From Methylophilaceae bacterium (GTDB lineage: Bacteria; Pseudomonadota; Gammaproteobacteria; Burkholderiales; Methylophilaceae): a stretch of 64,000 bases of DNA. The position numbers were made by a program, and so were the translations under genes. The stretch is taken from NCBI GenBank assembly GCA_028122555.1, contig JAOHSH010000001.1, positions 1 through 64,000 of the forward strand, read 5' to 3'. The notes beneath the pieces are model-generated. The model saw nothing but the letters and a program-made list of their open reading frames with translations. It ran no database searches and had not been told where the DNA came from. Shown piece after piece: positions 1 to 8,455 of the stretch. Numbering within the stretch: the stretch's first letter is position 1; the number at the start of each line of letters is the position of its first letter.

Positions 1-409
1 TTTCTTCAACTAACATATCTGGAATTTCTTCAAACTCACTATCGCTATCGCGTACCTTTAAGCGTTCTTTAATTCTGGCTGATTTTCCAGAACGATCACG
101 TAAATAAAATAGTTTTGCTCTGCGCACATCTCCTCGACTTTTAACTTCAATACTCTCAATTTGCGGGGAATGGAGTTGGAAAGTTCTTTCAATTCCTTCA
201 CCTGAAGAAATTTTACGAACAATAAATGATGAGTTTAATCCTCTATTTCTTCTAGAGATAACAACACCCTCAAAAAATTGAACGCGCTTTCTTGTTCCCT
301 CGACAACATTAACACCTACTACTACTAAATCTCCTGGTGAAAATTTTGGAATTTTTTTTCCTAACCGCGCTATTTCTTCTTGTTCTAATGTTTCAATAAT
401 ATTTGCCAT
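1..409 (-). CDS. rplS: 50S ribosomal protein L19, 3' end cut by window edge
   Basis: Protein of the large ribosomal subunit at the interface with 30S. Reading from the ATG at 409, the product begins [19 protein letters not shown] and carries the L19 core ([47 protein letters not shown]). No stop is reached at base 1, so at least 136 codons are present against about 115 in E. coli. The extra C-terminal part is acidic ([17 protein letters not shown]), which is unusual for a ribosomal protein. It is last in rpsP-rimM-trmD-rplS, 19 bases after trmD. Identity is certain; the true C-terminus is outside the window. Confidence 0.95.
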   Translation of the reverse strand, partial: MANIIETLEQEEIARLGKKIPKFSPGDLVVVGVNVVEGTRKRVQFFEGVVISRRNRGLNSSFIVRKISSGEGIERTFQLHSPQIESIEVKSRGDVRRAKLFYLRDRSGKSARIKERLKVRDSDSEFEEIPDMLVEE

Positions 410-428
410 GATTTCTGTTCCTTTAAAA

Positions 429-1208
429 TTATATAGAGTCTTGTTCCTGCTCAATCTGAATTTCTTCAAGCAGCCGAGCCTCTTCTTTTGTCAACAACTT
501 TTCATCCAATAAATCTGGTCGCTTTATCCATGTATGCTTCAGTGATTCCTTTAATCGCCATAATCTAATTTTTTCATGGTCTCCTGATAATAAAACTTCA
601 GGTACCTTCTTTTTTTTAAAAATTTCTGGTCTTGTGAAATGAGAATGATCTAAAAGCCCATTAACAAAAGAATCTTGTGTTGCCGATTCATCATCATTTA
701 ATACTCCAGGTAATTGTCTAATTAAACAATCCATCATTGTCATAGCAGGCAATTCGCCCCCACTTAAAACATAATCACCAATTGATATCTCTTCATCAAC
801 CCAATCATTAACTCTTTCATCAATACCTTCATACCTACTAGCAATTATTATAAATCCTTCACATTCTGACAACTCTTTAACTTTTTTATGACTTAGTAAT
901 TTTCCTCTAGGAGTCATATGAATAACTTTACTATTATTTATACCTACGGCACTTTGTCTTTTTTTAGCTGCTTCAATTGATTTTACCAAAGGTTCAGCCA
1001 TCATAAGCATTCCTGGACCACCACCGTAAGTTCTATCATCTACTGTTTTATGAAGATCCGTTGAGAATTCCCTTGGGTTCCATAAATTTAAACTAACAAT
1101 ATTTTCCCTAAATGCTCTTCCCGTAACACCATAATCACTTAATGCCAAAAACATTTCCGGCATTAAAGTTAAAATATCAAAAGTTATTAAAACTTTAGAA
1201 TTCTTCAT
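429..1208 (-). CDS. trmD: tRNA (guanine-37-N1)-methyltransferase TrmD
   Basis: Makes m1G37 in tRNAs that read CNN and some other codons, using S-adenosylmethionine, and so prevents +1 frameshifting. The 259 residues match the family length (E. coli 255). Visible are the N-terminal [11 protein letters not shown], the GGGPGMLM stretch near residue 62, and the SPOUT trefoil-knot segments [10 protein letters not shown] and [15 protein letters not shown] that bind the methyl donor. The start ATG lies inside the end of rimM (14-base overlap), so the two are probably translationally coupled. Confidence 0.97.
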   Translation of the reverse strand: MKNSKVLITFDILTLMPEMFLALSDYGVTGRAFRENIVSLNLWNPREFSTDLHKTVDDRTYGGGPGMLMMAEPLVKSIEAAKKRQSAVGINNSKVIHMTPRGKLLSHKKVKELSECEGFIIIASRYEGIDERVNDWVDEEISIGDYVLSGGELPAMTMMDCLIRQLPGVLNDDESATQDSFVNGLLDHSHFTRPEIFKKKKVPEVLLSGDHEKIRLWRLKESLKHTWIKRPDLLDEKLLTKEEARLLEEIQIEQEQDSI

Positions 1209-1710
1209 CCCAATCCACGATTATCTTACCATTTTTGGTATCAGCTTTTAATACTGTCTTTTTTATATATGGGATTAGTCTCTCTTTATTGCCTTTTACA
1301 ACCATTACATCATTAGCGCCAGTTTTAATAAATGTATCTACCAAACCAAAAGAAATGTTTTTTAGATTCAATACCTCACATCCTATTAAATCACTCCAAT
1401 AATATTGACCTGCTTTTAGTTTAGGTAGTAAACTCTTTGGCACTCCAATAAAATAGTCTTTATATCTCTCAGCTTCAGTTCGATCAGAAATCCCTAAAAA
1501 ACTCGCAATAATTGTCTTCCCATGCAACTTTTTTTCTTTAACTTTAATTTCATGCCAATTTTTTTGATCTTTAGAAAAAAATAATTTTTTATATTTTAAA
1601 AAAGATTCTATTTTTTCTGTAAAAGAATAAACTTTTACCCATCCATTTACCCCATATGGAACTAATACTTTACCCATTACAACAATTTCTTCTAATTTCC
1701 TAGAAGACAA
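1195..1710 (-). CDS. rimM: ribosome maturation factor RimM (TTG start)
   Basis: Assists 16S rRNA processing and assembly of the 30S head, binding S19. The 171 residues hold the N-terminal barrel (VVMGKVLVPYGVNGWVKVYSFTE) and the C-terminal PRC-barrel-like part (YYWSDLIGCEVLN, GANDVMVVKGNKERLIPYI). The start is TTG at 1710, 11 bases after the rpsP stop. The next in-frame ATG at 1677 would cut into the first conserved strand, so TTG is preferred. Overlaps trmD by 14 bases in the ribosomal operon. Confidence 0.93.
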   Translation of the reverse strand: MSSRKLEEIVVMGKVLVPYGVNGWVKVYSFTEKIESFLKYKKLFFSKDQKNWHEIKVKEKKLHGKTIIASFLGISDRTEAERYKDYFIGVPKSLLPKLKAGQYYWSDLIGCEVLNLKNISFGLVDTFIKTGANDVMVVKGNKERLIPYIKKTVLKADTKNGKIIVDWDEEF

Positions 1711-1721
1711 AATAATTTGCT

Positions 1722-2189
1722 TTATTTATCTTCTTTCTTATCTTCTGCCGCTGGAGCTTCTGCTGGAGCTGCTTCTTCTGCCGCTGGAGCTTCTGCTGGA
1801 GCTGCTTCTTCTGCCGCTGGAGCTGCTTCTGTCTCTGTTTCTGCAACTGCTGCTTCAGCTTTTGCTAATTTTTCGGCTGCTTTCTTTTCTTTTTTTAATG
1901 CAGCTTTATCAGCATCTTTTTTCTTCATCTCTACTAAGCCTTCTGGGCCTTTAGCATGTAATTTAACAATCCGAGTCATTGTTTGGGATAATAATGCACC
2001 GTGGTCTTGCCAATATTCAATTCGATCTGTTTCCAGTCTTAACGTTTCTGATCCTTCTCTAGCCATTGGATTATAAAAACCTATTCTTTCTATAAATCGC
2101 CCATCTCGAGGTTTTCTTGAATCTGCCACAACCACATTAAAATAGGGTCTGTTTTTATTCCCACTTCTTGAAAGTCTAATTACCACCAT
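1722..2189 (-). CDS. rpsP: 30S ribosomal protein S16 with a repetitive C-terminal tail
   Basis: Primary-assembly protein of the small subunit and first gene of the rpsP-rimM-trmD-rplS operon. Residues 1 to about 80 are a normal S16 ([47 protein letters not shown]). The family is usually 80 to 90 residues, but this product has 155. After a Lys/Ala-rich linker the tail is built of Ala, Glu and Pro, including two exact 11-residue units ([11 protein letters not shown]) and a partial one, and it ends EDKKEDK. The tail is probably disordered and exposed on the ribosome. Its function is unknown. Confidence 0.96.
   Translation of the reverse strand: MVVIRLSRSGNKNRPYFNVVVADSRKPRDGRFIERIGFYNPMAREGSETLRLETDRIEYWQDHGALLSQTMTRIVKLHAKGPEGLVEMKKKDADKAALKKEKKAAEKLAKAEAAVAETETEAAPAAEEAAPAEAPAAEEAAPAEAPAAEDKKEDK
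1741..1824. repeat. 33-bp in-frame tandem repeat inside rpsP
   Basis: Two perfect copies of a 33-base unit (1741-1773 and 1774-1806) are followed by 18 bases of a third. Each unit encodes 11 residues of the Ala-Glu-Pro tail of S16. The length is a multiple of three, so copy-number change would lengthen or shorten the tail without a frameshift. Confidence 0.95.
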
Positions 2190-2231
2190 AATTTATTCTC
2201 TTTATTAATTGTTTTCTACAGAAAGGGCAAA

Positions 2232-2261
2232 ATTTTACGCTATTTTTGTTAACTTTGGCAA
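2232..2261 (-). promoter_or_regulatory. candidate sigma-70 promoter of the rpsP operon
   Basis: On the minus strand TTGCCA (2261-2256) and TAAAAT (2237-2232) are separated by 18 bases and lie about 45 bases upstream of the rpsP ATG, in the only intergenic gap before this operon. Both hexamers are good matches to -35 and -10 elements. Assigned by eye only. Confidence 0.45.
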
Positions 2262-2277
2262 GTTTAATTGATTAATT

Positions 2278-2305
2278 AGTCAATTAGATATTAGTCTAAT
2301 TGACT
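2278..2305. other. perfect inverted repeat over the queC stop codon
   Basis: AGTCAATTAGA (2278-2288) and TCTAATTGACT (2295-2305) are exact reverse complements with a six-base loop that contains the queC stop codon. In the queC transcript it would form an 11-bp AU-rich hairpin. No U-run follows, so it is not a classical terminator. It may protect the 3' end or weakly end the long tol-que transcript before rpsP. Confidence 0.6.
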
Positions 2306-2983
2306 GTCTAGATCTTGATAATTGGTTGGATCTTCTATTTGAGCAGTCCTGAATCCTTCCTTTCTAAGTCTGCATGAATCACATTTACCGCAAGCAAATC
2401 CATTTTTATTTGCTTGGTAGCATGAAACTGTCATTTTATAGTCGACATTATTTTTTATACCCTCATGAATAATCTCTGCTTTTGTCATTTCTATTAGAGG
2501 TGTATGTATTTTAATACTGTTTCCTTCAACTCCTGCCTTTGTGGCCAAATTTGCCATATTTTGAAAGCTCTCTATATACTCAGGTCGGCAATCAGGATAT
2601 CCAGAATAATCGACTGCATTGACTCCTATAAAAATATTTTGACTATTAATAGTTTCTGCCCACGCTAATGCCAAAGTCATCATTATTGTATTTCTAGCTG
2701 GAACATATGTTACTGGAATTCCAATAGATGGATTTTCTGGAATATTAATATCTTTATTAGTTAAAGCTGAGTTTTTTAACCAACTTAAATCTATGTTAAC
2801 AATTTTAAAATCTTGTACTTTAAAGAATTTTGCTATGTCTCTTGCTGCTTTAAGTTCTGCATTATGTCTTTGATTATAATTTATAGTTAAAGCATAACAT
2901 TCAAAACCTTTTGCCTTTGCTATAGCTAGAACTGTTGAAGAATCCAACCCACCTGATAGTAAGATTATTGCTTTTCTAGACAC
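2291..2983 (-). CDS. queC: 7-cyano-7-deazaguanine (preQ0) synthase QueC (GTG start)
   Basis: Converts 7-carboxy-7-deazaguanine to preQ0 with ATP and ammonia, on the route to queuosine in tRNA anticodons. The ATP-pyrophosphatase P-loop SGGLDSS is at residues 10-16. The C-terminal zinc site has Cys188, Cys198, Cys201 and Cys204 (CGKCDSC). The 230 residues match E. coli QueC. The start codon is GTG, overlapping the queE stop by 8 bases, with GGGGA about 10 bases upstream. It is last in the tol-pal-queE-queC run. The queD, queE-partner and reductase genes other than queE are not in this window. Confidence 0.96.
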   Translation of the reverse strand: MSRKAIILLSGGLDSSTVLAIAKAKGFECYALTINYNQRHNAELKAARDIAKFFKVQDFKIVNIDLSWLKNSALTNKDINIPENPSIGIPVTYVPARNTIMMTLALAWAETINSQNIFIGVNAVDYSGYPDCRPEYIESFQNMANLATKAGVEGNSIKIHTPLIEMTKAEIIHEGIKNNVDYKMTVSCYQANKNGFACGKCDSCRLRKEGFRTAQIEDPTNYQDLDSQLD

Positions 2984-3617
2984 CTGGTATTTGTCCCCAA
3001 ATTATCTTATGCAATTGAATTTGGAATCTAACTTGTAACTGATCTTTTAAAATCCAATCTGCTAGTTCTTTTGGTTCTATATCTCCATAAACAGGAGAAA
3101 ATAATATTAATGCTTTTTCATTTAATTTCTCTCTAATTAAAACTTTTTTAGCCCACAAATAATCCTCTATGTTAGTTATAACAAATTTTATTTCATCCTT
3201 TGGTTTTATCAATTCTAAATTCTCCCAAAAGTTCTGTTTCTCTTCACCTGATCCGGGGGTCTTAATATCTAAAATAATTTTTACACGTTTATCAATTTCA
3301 CTTATTGAAATTGCTCCGCCAGTTTCCAATGAAACTGTATATCCGGCATTACAAAGACATTTCAATAAATACCAGCATTCTTTTTGGGCTAGCGGCTCAC
3401 CGCCAGTAACTGTTACATTTTTGGTTTTGTATTGAGAGATAACTTCTAAGATATGCTCAATAGTAAGATTATCTCCTGTATTGAAAGCATATGCAGTATC
3501 ACAATAACCGCAGCGCATTGGGCAACCAGTTAATCTTATAAAAATGGTAGGAAAACCAACATATGAAGATTCGCCCTGAAGCGAATAGAATATCTCATTA
3601 ACTTTTAGTTTTTGCAA
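2976..3617 (-). CDS. queE: 7-carboxy-7-deazaguanine synthase QueE (TTG start)
   Basis: Radical-SAM enzyme that contracts the ring of 6-carboxytetrahydropterin to 7-carboxy-7-deazaguanine, the step before QueC. The cluster motif is Cys32-x3-Cys36-x2-Cys39 (CPMRCGYC), preceded by the conserved IFYSLQGES. VTGGEPL follows in the SAM-binding region. The start is TTG at 3617; an in-frame stop lies just upstream and no ATG comes before the conserved N-terminus. It begins 26 bases after cpoB and overlaps queC by 8 bases. At 213 residues the length is normal. Confidence 0.95.
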   Translation of the reverse strand: MQKLKVNEIFYSLQGESSYVGFPTIFIRLTGCPMRCGYCDTAYAFNTGDNLTIEHILEVISQYKTKNVTVTGGEPLAQKECWYLLKCLCNAGYTVSLETGGAISISEIDKRVKIILDIKTPGSGEEKQNFWENLELIKPKDEIKFVITNIEDYLWAKKVLIREKLNEKALILFSPVYGDIEPKELADWILKDQLQVRFQIQLHKIIWGQIPGV

Positions 3618-3643
3618 TTGAAGCTCAATTTAATAATAATGTA

Positions 3644-4528
3644 TTAAAGTTTGATTGACTCTAAAGCTTTAAGTCTTTTCTTAGCCTTTTCAATAATTTC
3701 AGATTGTGGATATTTTTTTATCAAATTCCTTAGTGTCTTTTTTGCCTTAGTAATTCTAGTTAATTGAATCTCGCAATTTGCAATTCCATATATTACATCT
3801 GGAATTATTTCACTATCAGGATGTAGTTTTATTATTTTTGAATACGTTTTAATTGCTGCATTATAATTTTTTAATGCCCACTGAGAATAACCAAGACTAT
3901 ATTTTGCTTTTGGAAGTAGATCAGAATTTGGATAAGTTATTATAAATTTATCAAAAGCTTCAAAAGCCTCTTTGTATCTTGTTGCCTTTACTAGTAAATC
4001 AGCTTCTGCATATTCATCAAGTTCAATATTTTTATCAACTAAAGGTACTAAATTACTATTTTCTTGTGGAACATCTTCAGGTCTGAGCTCAATTTCTGGC
4101 TGAGACTTTTGATCTAAAACTTCATTTTGATTCTCTTGAGGAATATTTTGATTCTCTTGAGGAATATTTTGATTCTCTTGAGGAATATTTTGATTTTGTT
4201 CCTCAATTACAGATTCAAGTTTTAAAATTCTGTCATTTAGTTCTTGATAAAGTACTTTATGTCTCTCTCTTGAGTTTTTAAGTTCAAATTGTAAAACTTC
4301 TACATCACCGATTAATTTAGAAATACTATCATGTAGCTCATTTAATTCTGAATTATATTTAGATAAATTTTTTGAAAATTTCTGATTGATCTTGAATTCT
4401 AAGGATTTTTCAATATTATTTAGCTGATCTTGCATAGCATTGATTTTTTTTCTAGCTTCTTCGTCCTCGAATAATGCAAATACATAATTCGAGAACAAAA
4501 CAAGACCAACCAAAAAATATTTTTTCAT
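3644..4528 (-). CDS. cpoB: Tol-Pal cell division coordinator CpoB (YbgF)
   Basis: Periplasmic protein that links Tol-Pal constriction to peptidoglycan synthesis by PBP1B-type enzymes. It has an N-terminal signal peptide (about residues 1-19), a coiled-coil trimerisation helix (about 25-110), and a linker with a seven-residue repeat (NIPQENQ, three tandem units). A C-terminal TPR domain follows (about 170-290; AKYSLGYSQWALKNYNAAI is visible). The 294 residues exceed E. coli (263), partly because of the linker repeat. It follows pal in the tol-pal operon, as in other proteobacteria. Confidence 0.92.
   Translation of the reverse strand: MKKYFLVGLVLFSNYVFALFEDEEARKKINAMQDQLNNIEKSLEFKINQKFSKNLSKYNSELNELHDSISKLIGDVEVLQFELKNSRERHKVLYQELNDRILKLESVIEEQNQNIPQENQNIPQENQNIPQENQNEVLDQKSQPEIELRPEDVPQENSNLVPLVDKNIELDEYAEADLLVKATRYKEAFEAFDKFIITYPNSDLLPKAKYSLGYSQWALKNYNAAIKTYSKIIKLHPDSEIIPDVIYGIANCEIQLTRITKAKKTLRNLIKKYPQSEIIEKAKKRLKALESIKL
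4125..4195. repeat. 21-bp in-frame tandem repeat inside cpoB
   Basis: Three perfect 21-base units (4125-4145, 4146-4166, 4167-4187) and the start of a fourth encode the repeated heptapeptide NIPQENQ between the coiled coil and the TPR domain. The period keeps the frame, so slippage changes linker length only. Confidence 0.95.
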
Positions 4529-4550
4529 AAAACTCGCTAGTATATTGAAT

Positions 4551-5054
4551 CTATTCTACTTCGTATGTAATATCAGCTCGTCTATCCTGTCCACATTCAT
4601 CAGCCTGGCATTCTTGGTTTGCATATTCTTCACCATAGCTAATTGTTTCAATTTGAGAATCGTTGACCCCAAGGGCATTTAAGGCTTCTTTGACAGCCAC
4701 AGAACGCTTTTGCCCCAAAGATAAATTATATTCATGAGAGCCTCTATAGTCAGCATTGCCTTTAATTATCATTCTTGCAGGTTCGTGATTATTTAAATAT
4801 TGGGCATGTGCACCAATTAAATCTTGAAACTCAGGTCTTATATCGTATTTATTAAAATCAAAAAATACGCTCCTTTGAGAAAGTAGTTGATTACCTCGAA
4901 GCTCTTCCAATCCTAAAGCCTCTGCAGTTGCAGCAGCAGAATCAGAACCATAATAATTAGAAGCTGAAGGATCCCCAGGGGCATCTAATGGAGTAGAACT
5001 GCACCCAGCACCTAGAATTGCTACTAATGATAATAAAAGTAATGATTTTTTCAA
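4551..5054 (-). CDS. pal: peptidoglycan-associated lipoprotein Pal (TTG start)
   Basis: Outer-membrane lipoprotein that anchors the envelope to peptidoglycan and partners TolB and TolA. The signal peptide ends in a lipobox LGAGC with Cys18 as the lipidated residue. The OmpA-like domain follows (SVFFDFNKYDIRPEF, MIIKGNADYRGSHEYNLSLG, QKRSVAVKEAL). Its start is TTG at 5054, preceded by a strong AGGAGA ribosome-binding site 7 to 8 bases away, which makes the start convincing. The 82-base gap after tolB may hold its own promoter. Length 167 (E. coli 173). Confidence 0.96.
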   Translation of the reverse strand: MKKSLLLLSLVAILGAGCSSTPLDAPGDPSASNYYGSDSAAATAEALGLEELRGNQLLSQRSVFFDFNKYDIRPEFQDLIGAHAQYLNNHEPARMIIKGNADYRGSHEYNLSLGQKRSVAVKEALNALGVNDSQIETISYGEEYANQECQADECGQDRRADITYEVE

Positions 5055-5136
5055 TTTAATGTCTCCTTTAAGTAAAAGCTGTATGTATTTGATACTCTAA
5101 CACAAATTCAAATTGTCTAAATTATTAAGATACAAC

Positions 5137-6429
5137 TTAATTTGTAATCGGTCCCCATGTAGGCTCCTGTATTATGGCGTTTCCTACGTTTATTGGCAAC
5201 CTTTTTAATCCATTAATAGATACTGTACCAATTTTTGTCGTTTTTCCATAGTCTTTGTAGGTAAATAATACTAAATGTCCATTAGGAGCAAATATTGGCG
5301 ATTCATCTGCTGGTCCCTCTGAGATTTTTAAAACCTGATTAGATATAAGGTTTTGAATTGCAACTTTAAATTTTCCTTGGTCATTTGTAAGAAATAGTAA
5401 TAATTTCCCATCATAAGATATGCTTGGGCTCAAGTTGTATTTACCTTCAAAAGTTACTCTACTTATTTCATCATTAAGTATATTAATCTTGTATATTTGT
5501 GGGCTTCCACCTCGATTAGAAGAAAAATAAATATCTTCTCCATTAGGCGACCAAGATGGTTCTGTATTAATTGCATTAGATCGCATTAATTGTTTAATAC
5601 CACTTCCATCTGCATTTATCATATAAATTTGTGAATTTTTGTTATAGGTTAAAACAATTGCTAATTTTTTACTATCTGGGGACCAAGCCGGGGCACTATT
5701 ATTACCTTTAAAATTTGCAAGTAACGTTCTTTTACCTGTTCTCAGATTTTGAATATATATTACTGGCTTCTTTTTTTCAAATGAAACATAAGCAATTTTT
5801 TCACCATCTGGTGACCATCTAGGTGAAATAATAGGCTGGGTTGTGTCCAAGATAGGTCTAGAATTATAACCATCGAAATCTGCGACATTTAGACTGTATT
5901 TTTTATTATTAACTTTTTTAACGTACGCTATTTTAGTGTGGAAAACTCCTTTACTTCCAGTTAGGTATTCATATACATTATCTGAAACTTTATGCGCGAT
6001 AGCTCTATATTGGGATTTCTTTCCTATATACCTCATTGAGATTACAGTTTTTTCTTTAAACACGTCTATCAAACTCCATGTAATTTTTATATTTCCTAAA
6101 ATAGGGTTCTCAGATTCAACTTTACCAACAACTATGAATTGAGCATCCATTGCAGACCATTTTGTATAATTTATATTAATATCACTACTAGGTGGATTAG
6201 ATATACCACTAGTATTTAGGGGTCGAAATAAACCTGAACGATTAAGGTCTGATGAAATAATTTGATGAGCCTTTTGCCCACCAATATTTTTAAATCCTTC
6301 AAAAGGGAGTATGGCTATTGGTATCTCGCTAGCCTTACCTCCAAGAATTTCAATCACTTCTAATGAATAAATTGAAGTTGAAAACAACAATAAAATTCCA
6401 ACAAACAAAGAATGCATTCGATAAATCAT
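5137..6429 (-). CDS. tolB: Tol-Pal system periplasmic protein TolB
   Basis: Periplasmic beta-propeller that binds Pal and is displaced by TolA during outer-membrane constriction. It has a signal peptide (about 1-22), an N-terminal alpha/beta domain (IAILPFEGF), and then repeated propeller blades with the family signature PRWSPDGEKIAY, PAWSPDSKKLAI, PSWSPNGEDIYF and SPSISYDGKLL. It is 430 residues long, exactly the family length. It is placed between tolA and pal in the standard order. Confidence 0.97.
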   Translation of the reverse strand: MIYRMHSLFVGILLLFSTSIYSLEVIEILGGKASEIPIAILPFEGFKNIGGQKAHQIISSDLNRSGLFRPLNTSGISNPPSSDININYTKWSAMDAQFIVVGKVESENPILGNIKITWSLIDVFKEKTVISMRYIGKKSQYRAIAHKVSDNVYEYLTGSKGVFHTKIAYVKKVNNKKYSLNVADFDGYNSRPILDTTQPIISPRWSPDGEKIAYVSFEKKKPVIYIQNLRTGKRTLLANFKGNNSAPAWSPDSKKLAIVLTYNKNSQIYMINADGSGIKQLMRSNAINTEPSWSPNGEDIYFSSNRGGSPQIYKINILNDEISRVTFEGKYNLSPSISYDGKLLLFLTNDQGKFKVAIQNLISNQVLKISEGPADESPIFAPNGHLVLFTYKDYGKTTKIGTVSINGLKRLPINVGNAIIQEPTWGPITN

Positions 6430-6494
6430 AATTTTTTAGTCCGTTATAAAAATTAATACGTTAACACTTTTATTAAGATAATTATTTTATTATC

Positions 6495-7391
6495 TTATAA
6501 ATCATAATGTCCATTTGGATGAAATTTTAATTTAAGGTCTTTTAATCGTTTAAATAATTCCTTATCATTTGGAATCGGCAGTGGTTGAGATTGGAGTATT
6601 GCTCTTTCAACTGCAGCATCACAACTTGAAATTTTACTTGATTGAGTCATCTTGGGCTCTCCTAGTAAATCTCCTGTTGGCATTAGAGATATTTCAAATT
6701 CTAATTCAACTCTATCGAGTCCACATAACTGATTATTAACGTTTTGTTGAATTTTCTGTTGTATTAAAGCCTTAAAACGATCTAACTCACCTGAATTTAT
6801 TCCAGCTAAGACTTCTTTATCGGCTTCTATTGCTATGGTGGGTTTCTTTTTTAACTCATCATCCCTAATGGAATCTTGTAGTTGCTCAATTCTTTCTTGC
6901 TCAAGTAATTTGTCTTTTATGTTATCTAATTTTTCTTCTTCTAAAACTTTATCTTGAAGTTTCTCTATCTCTTCTTGCTTTAATAATTTTGCTTGAAGTT
7001 TTTTTATTTCTTTAAGTTTTTTCTTCCTTGCTAAAGCTTTCTTTTCAGCAGCTTTCTTTTTCTTTAACCTAATCTCAGCTTCTTCATTCAGCTTCAATTG
7101 TTGATCATCTATTTTTGGAGGTAATACTCTAGTCTTTTTTATCTGTTTGGTTTTTACTGATTTTGTCTTTATCTGTTTATTTTTTATCTGAGTTGGGACT
7201 GCATCCCAAAGCTCAACTTCAGCAAAGTTAGGAATTTTGGTTTGCCATTGAATTGAAAAAATCATAAAAATAAATAAGGCAAAATGAATTAAAAATGAAA
7301 ATAAATTTGCTTGTAAATTATAATCACTTTCAAGAATAACAAAAAATTTTGAATTACGAATTGAATCAAAATTAAATTGAGGGATATTCAT
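6495..7391 (-). CDS. tolA: Tol-Pal inner-membrane linker TolA
   Basis: Spans the periplasm from the TolQR motor to TolB and Pal. One N-terminal membrane helix is seen at about residues 28-47. A long Lys/Glu-rich coiled-coil domain follows (about 65-190, many KKKAAEKKA-like runs). The C-terminal globular domain has two cysteines (NNQLCGLDRVELEF and ISSCDAAVERAIL). At 298 residues it is shorter than the 421 of E. coli, mostly in the rod, which varies in length between species. The gap to tolR is 3 bases. Confidence 0.92.
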   Translation of the reverse strand: MNIPQFNFDSIRNSKFFVILESDYNLQANLFSFLIHFALFIFMIFSIQWQTKIPNFAEVELWDAVPTQIKNKQIKTKSVKTKQIKKTRVLPPKIDDQQLKLNEEAEIRLKKKKAAEKKALARKKKLKEIKKLQAKLLKQEEIEKLQDKVLEEEKLDNIKDKLLEQERIEQLQDSIRDDELKKKPTIAIEADKEVLAGINSGELDRFKALIQQKIQQNVNNQLCGLDRVELEFEISLMPTGDLLGEPKMTQSSKISSCDAAVERAILQSQPLPIPNDKELFKRLKDLKLKFHPNGHYDL

Positions 7392-7394
7392 AAA

Positions 7395-7781
7395 TTACTT
7401 TTCTGGTTTAAGCAATAAGCCAACTTTATTAATTGCATTCTGTTTGAGTAAATCCATAACAATTATTACTTCTTGATATTGGACTTTTTTGTCAGCAGCA
7501 ATTACCACTGATTGCTCAGAATTCTTTTCAATAGATTTTTTAACATATGCTAATAAATCATCTTTTTTATATTTTTTACCCTTTATTTCAATTGAAGCAT
7601 CTTTCCTGATTGATATTACTATAGGAGCAACTTGTTGCTTCAAAGATTGACCAACTCTAGGTAAATCAACAACTCCTGGGTTAGTCATTGGGGCAGTTAC
7701 CATAAAGATTACAAGTAACACTAACATTACATCAATGTAGGGGACTACATTAATCTGATTCATTAACCGTCTTTTTTTCAT
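7395..7781 (-). CDS. tolR: Tol-Pal proton-channel subunit TolR
   Basis: ExbD/TolR family protein of the proton-driven motor. It has one N-terminal membrane helix with the essential acid Asp17 (NVVPYIDVMLVLLVIFMV), matching Asp23 of E. coli TolR. A periplasmic domain follows, ending near VGLLLKPEK. The 128 residues are normal. Five bases separate it from tolQ and three from tolA, so the three are one transcript. Confidence 0.96.
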   Translation of the reverse strand: MKKRRLMNQINVVPYIDVMLVLLVIFMVTAPMTNPGVVDLPRVGQSLKQQVAPIVISIRKDASIEIKGKKYKKDDLLAYVKKSIEKNSEQSVVIAADKKVQYQEVIIVMDLLKQNAINKVGLLLKPEK

Positions 7782-7786
7782 AGAAT

Positions 7787-8455
7787 TTATCCCTTACGAT
7801 CTATTGTATTTATAAATTCCTCCATAAAGCTTTCGTATCTAATAGATAACCGGTCAACTTTTGCAGCAAATCTATTGTATGCAATTACGGCAGGTATTGC
7901 AGCAAACAGTCCTATAGCTGTTGCAATTAATGCTTCTGCTATACCAGGTGCTACTTGAGCTAAAGATGCTTGAGCAACATTCGAAAGCCCAATAAATGCA
8001 TTCATTATGCCCCATACAGTTCCAAACAATCCTATATAAGGGCTAACAGAACCAACAGATGCAAGAAACGGTAAATGTCTCTCAAGAAAATCTACCTCTC
8101 TATTATAGCTTGCACTCATTGCTCTTCTGACACTTTCAATACTTTTTTTATCAAATGAACGTGAATCTTTTTGGATCTGATATTCTTTATAGCCCGCCTT
8201 AAAAATTGTTGATAGGCCATTCATGTCTTCATGCGTTGAAGTTAAAGATTCATATAGCTTGCCTAAATCACCACCGGACCAAAAAAATTTTTCAAATTCA
8301 TCTGTATTTTTTTCGGTACTTTTTAACACCTTTATTTTTAAATAAATATATTTCCATGACATACCTGAAGCAAATATTAAAATTAACATTACAATCTGAA
8401 CAGGCAAACTAGCACCTAAAATTAGTGAGAAAAACGATAAATCACTTCCTAACAT
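7787..8455 (-). CDS. tolQ: Tol-Pal proton-channel subunit TolQ
   Basis: MotA/TolQ/ExbB family inner-membrane protein that, with TolR, turns proton flow into motion of TolA. Three membrane helices are visible: about residues 13-33, 134-156 (PYIGLFGTVWGIMNAF) and 170-195 (ALIATAIGLFAAIPAVIAYN). It is 222 residues long (E. coli 230). The start ATG lies within the last codons of ybgC (7-base overlap). Confidence 0.97.
   Translation of the reverse strand: MLGSDLSFFSLILGASLPVQIVMLILIFASGMSWKYIYLKIKVLKSTEKNTDEFEKFFWSGGDLGKLYESLTSTHEDMNGLSTIFKAGYKEYQIQKDSRSFDKKSIESVRRAMSASYNREVDFLERHLPFLASVGSVSPYIGLFGTVWGIMNAFIGLSNVAQASLAQVAPGIAEALIATAIGLFAAIPAVIAYNRFAAKVDRLSIRYESFMEEFINTIDRKG

Noticed and set aside
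1717..2076. Open frame of 119 codons on the plus strand, rich in Ala and Ser
   Set aside because: It is the mirror of the repeat tail of rpsP and has no independent support.
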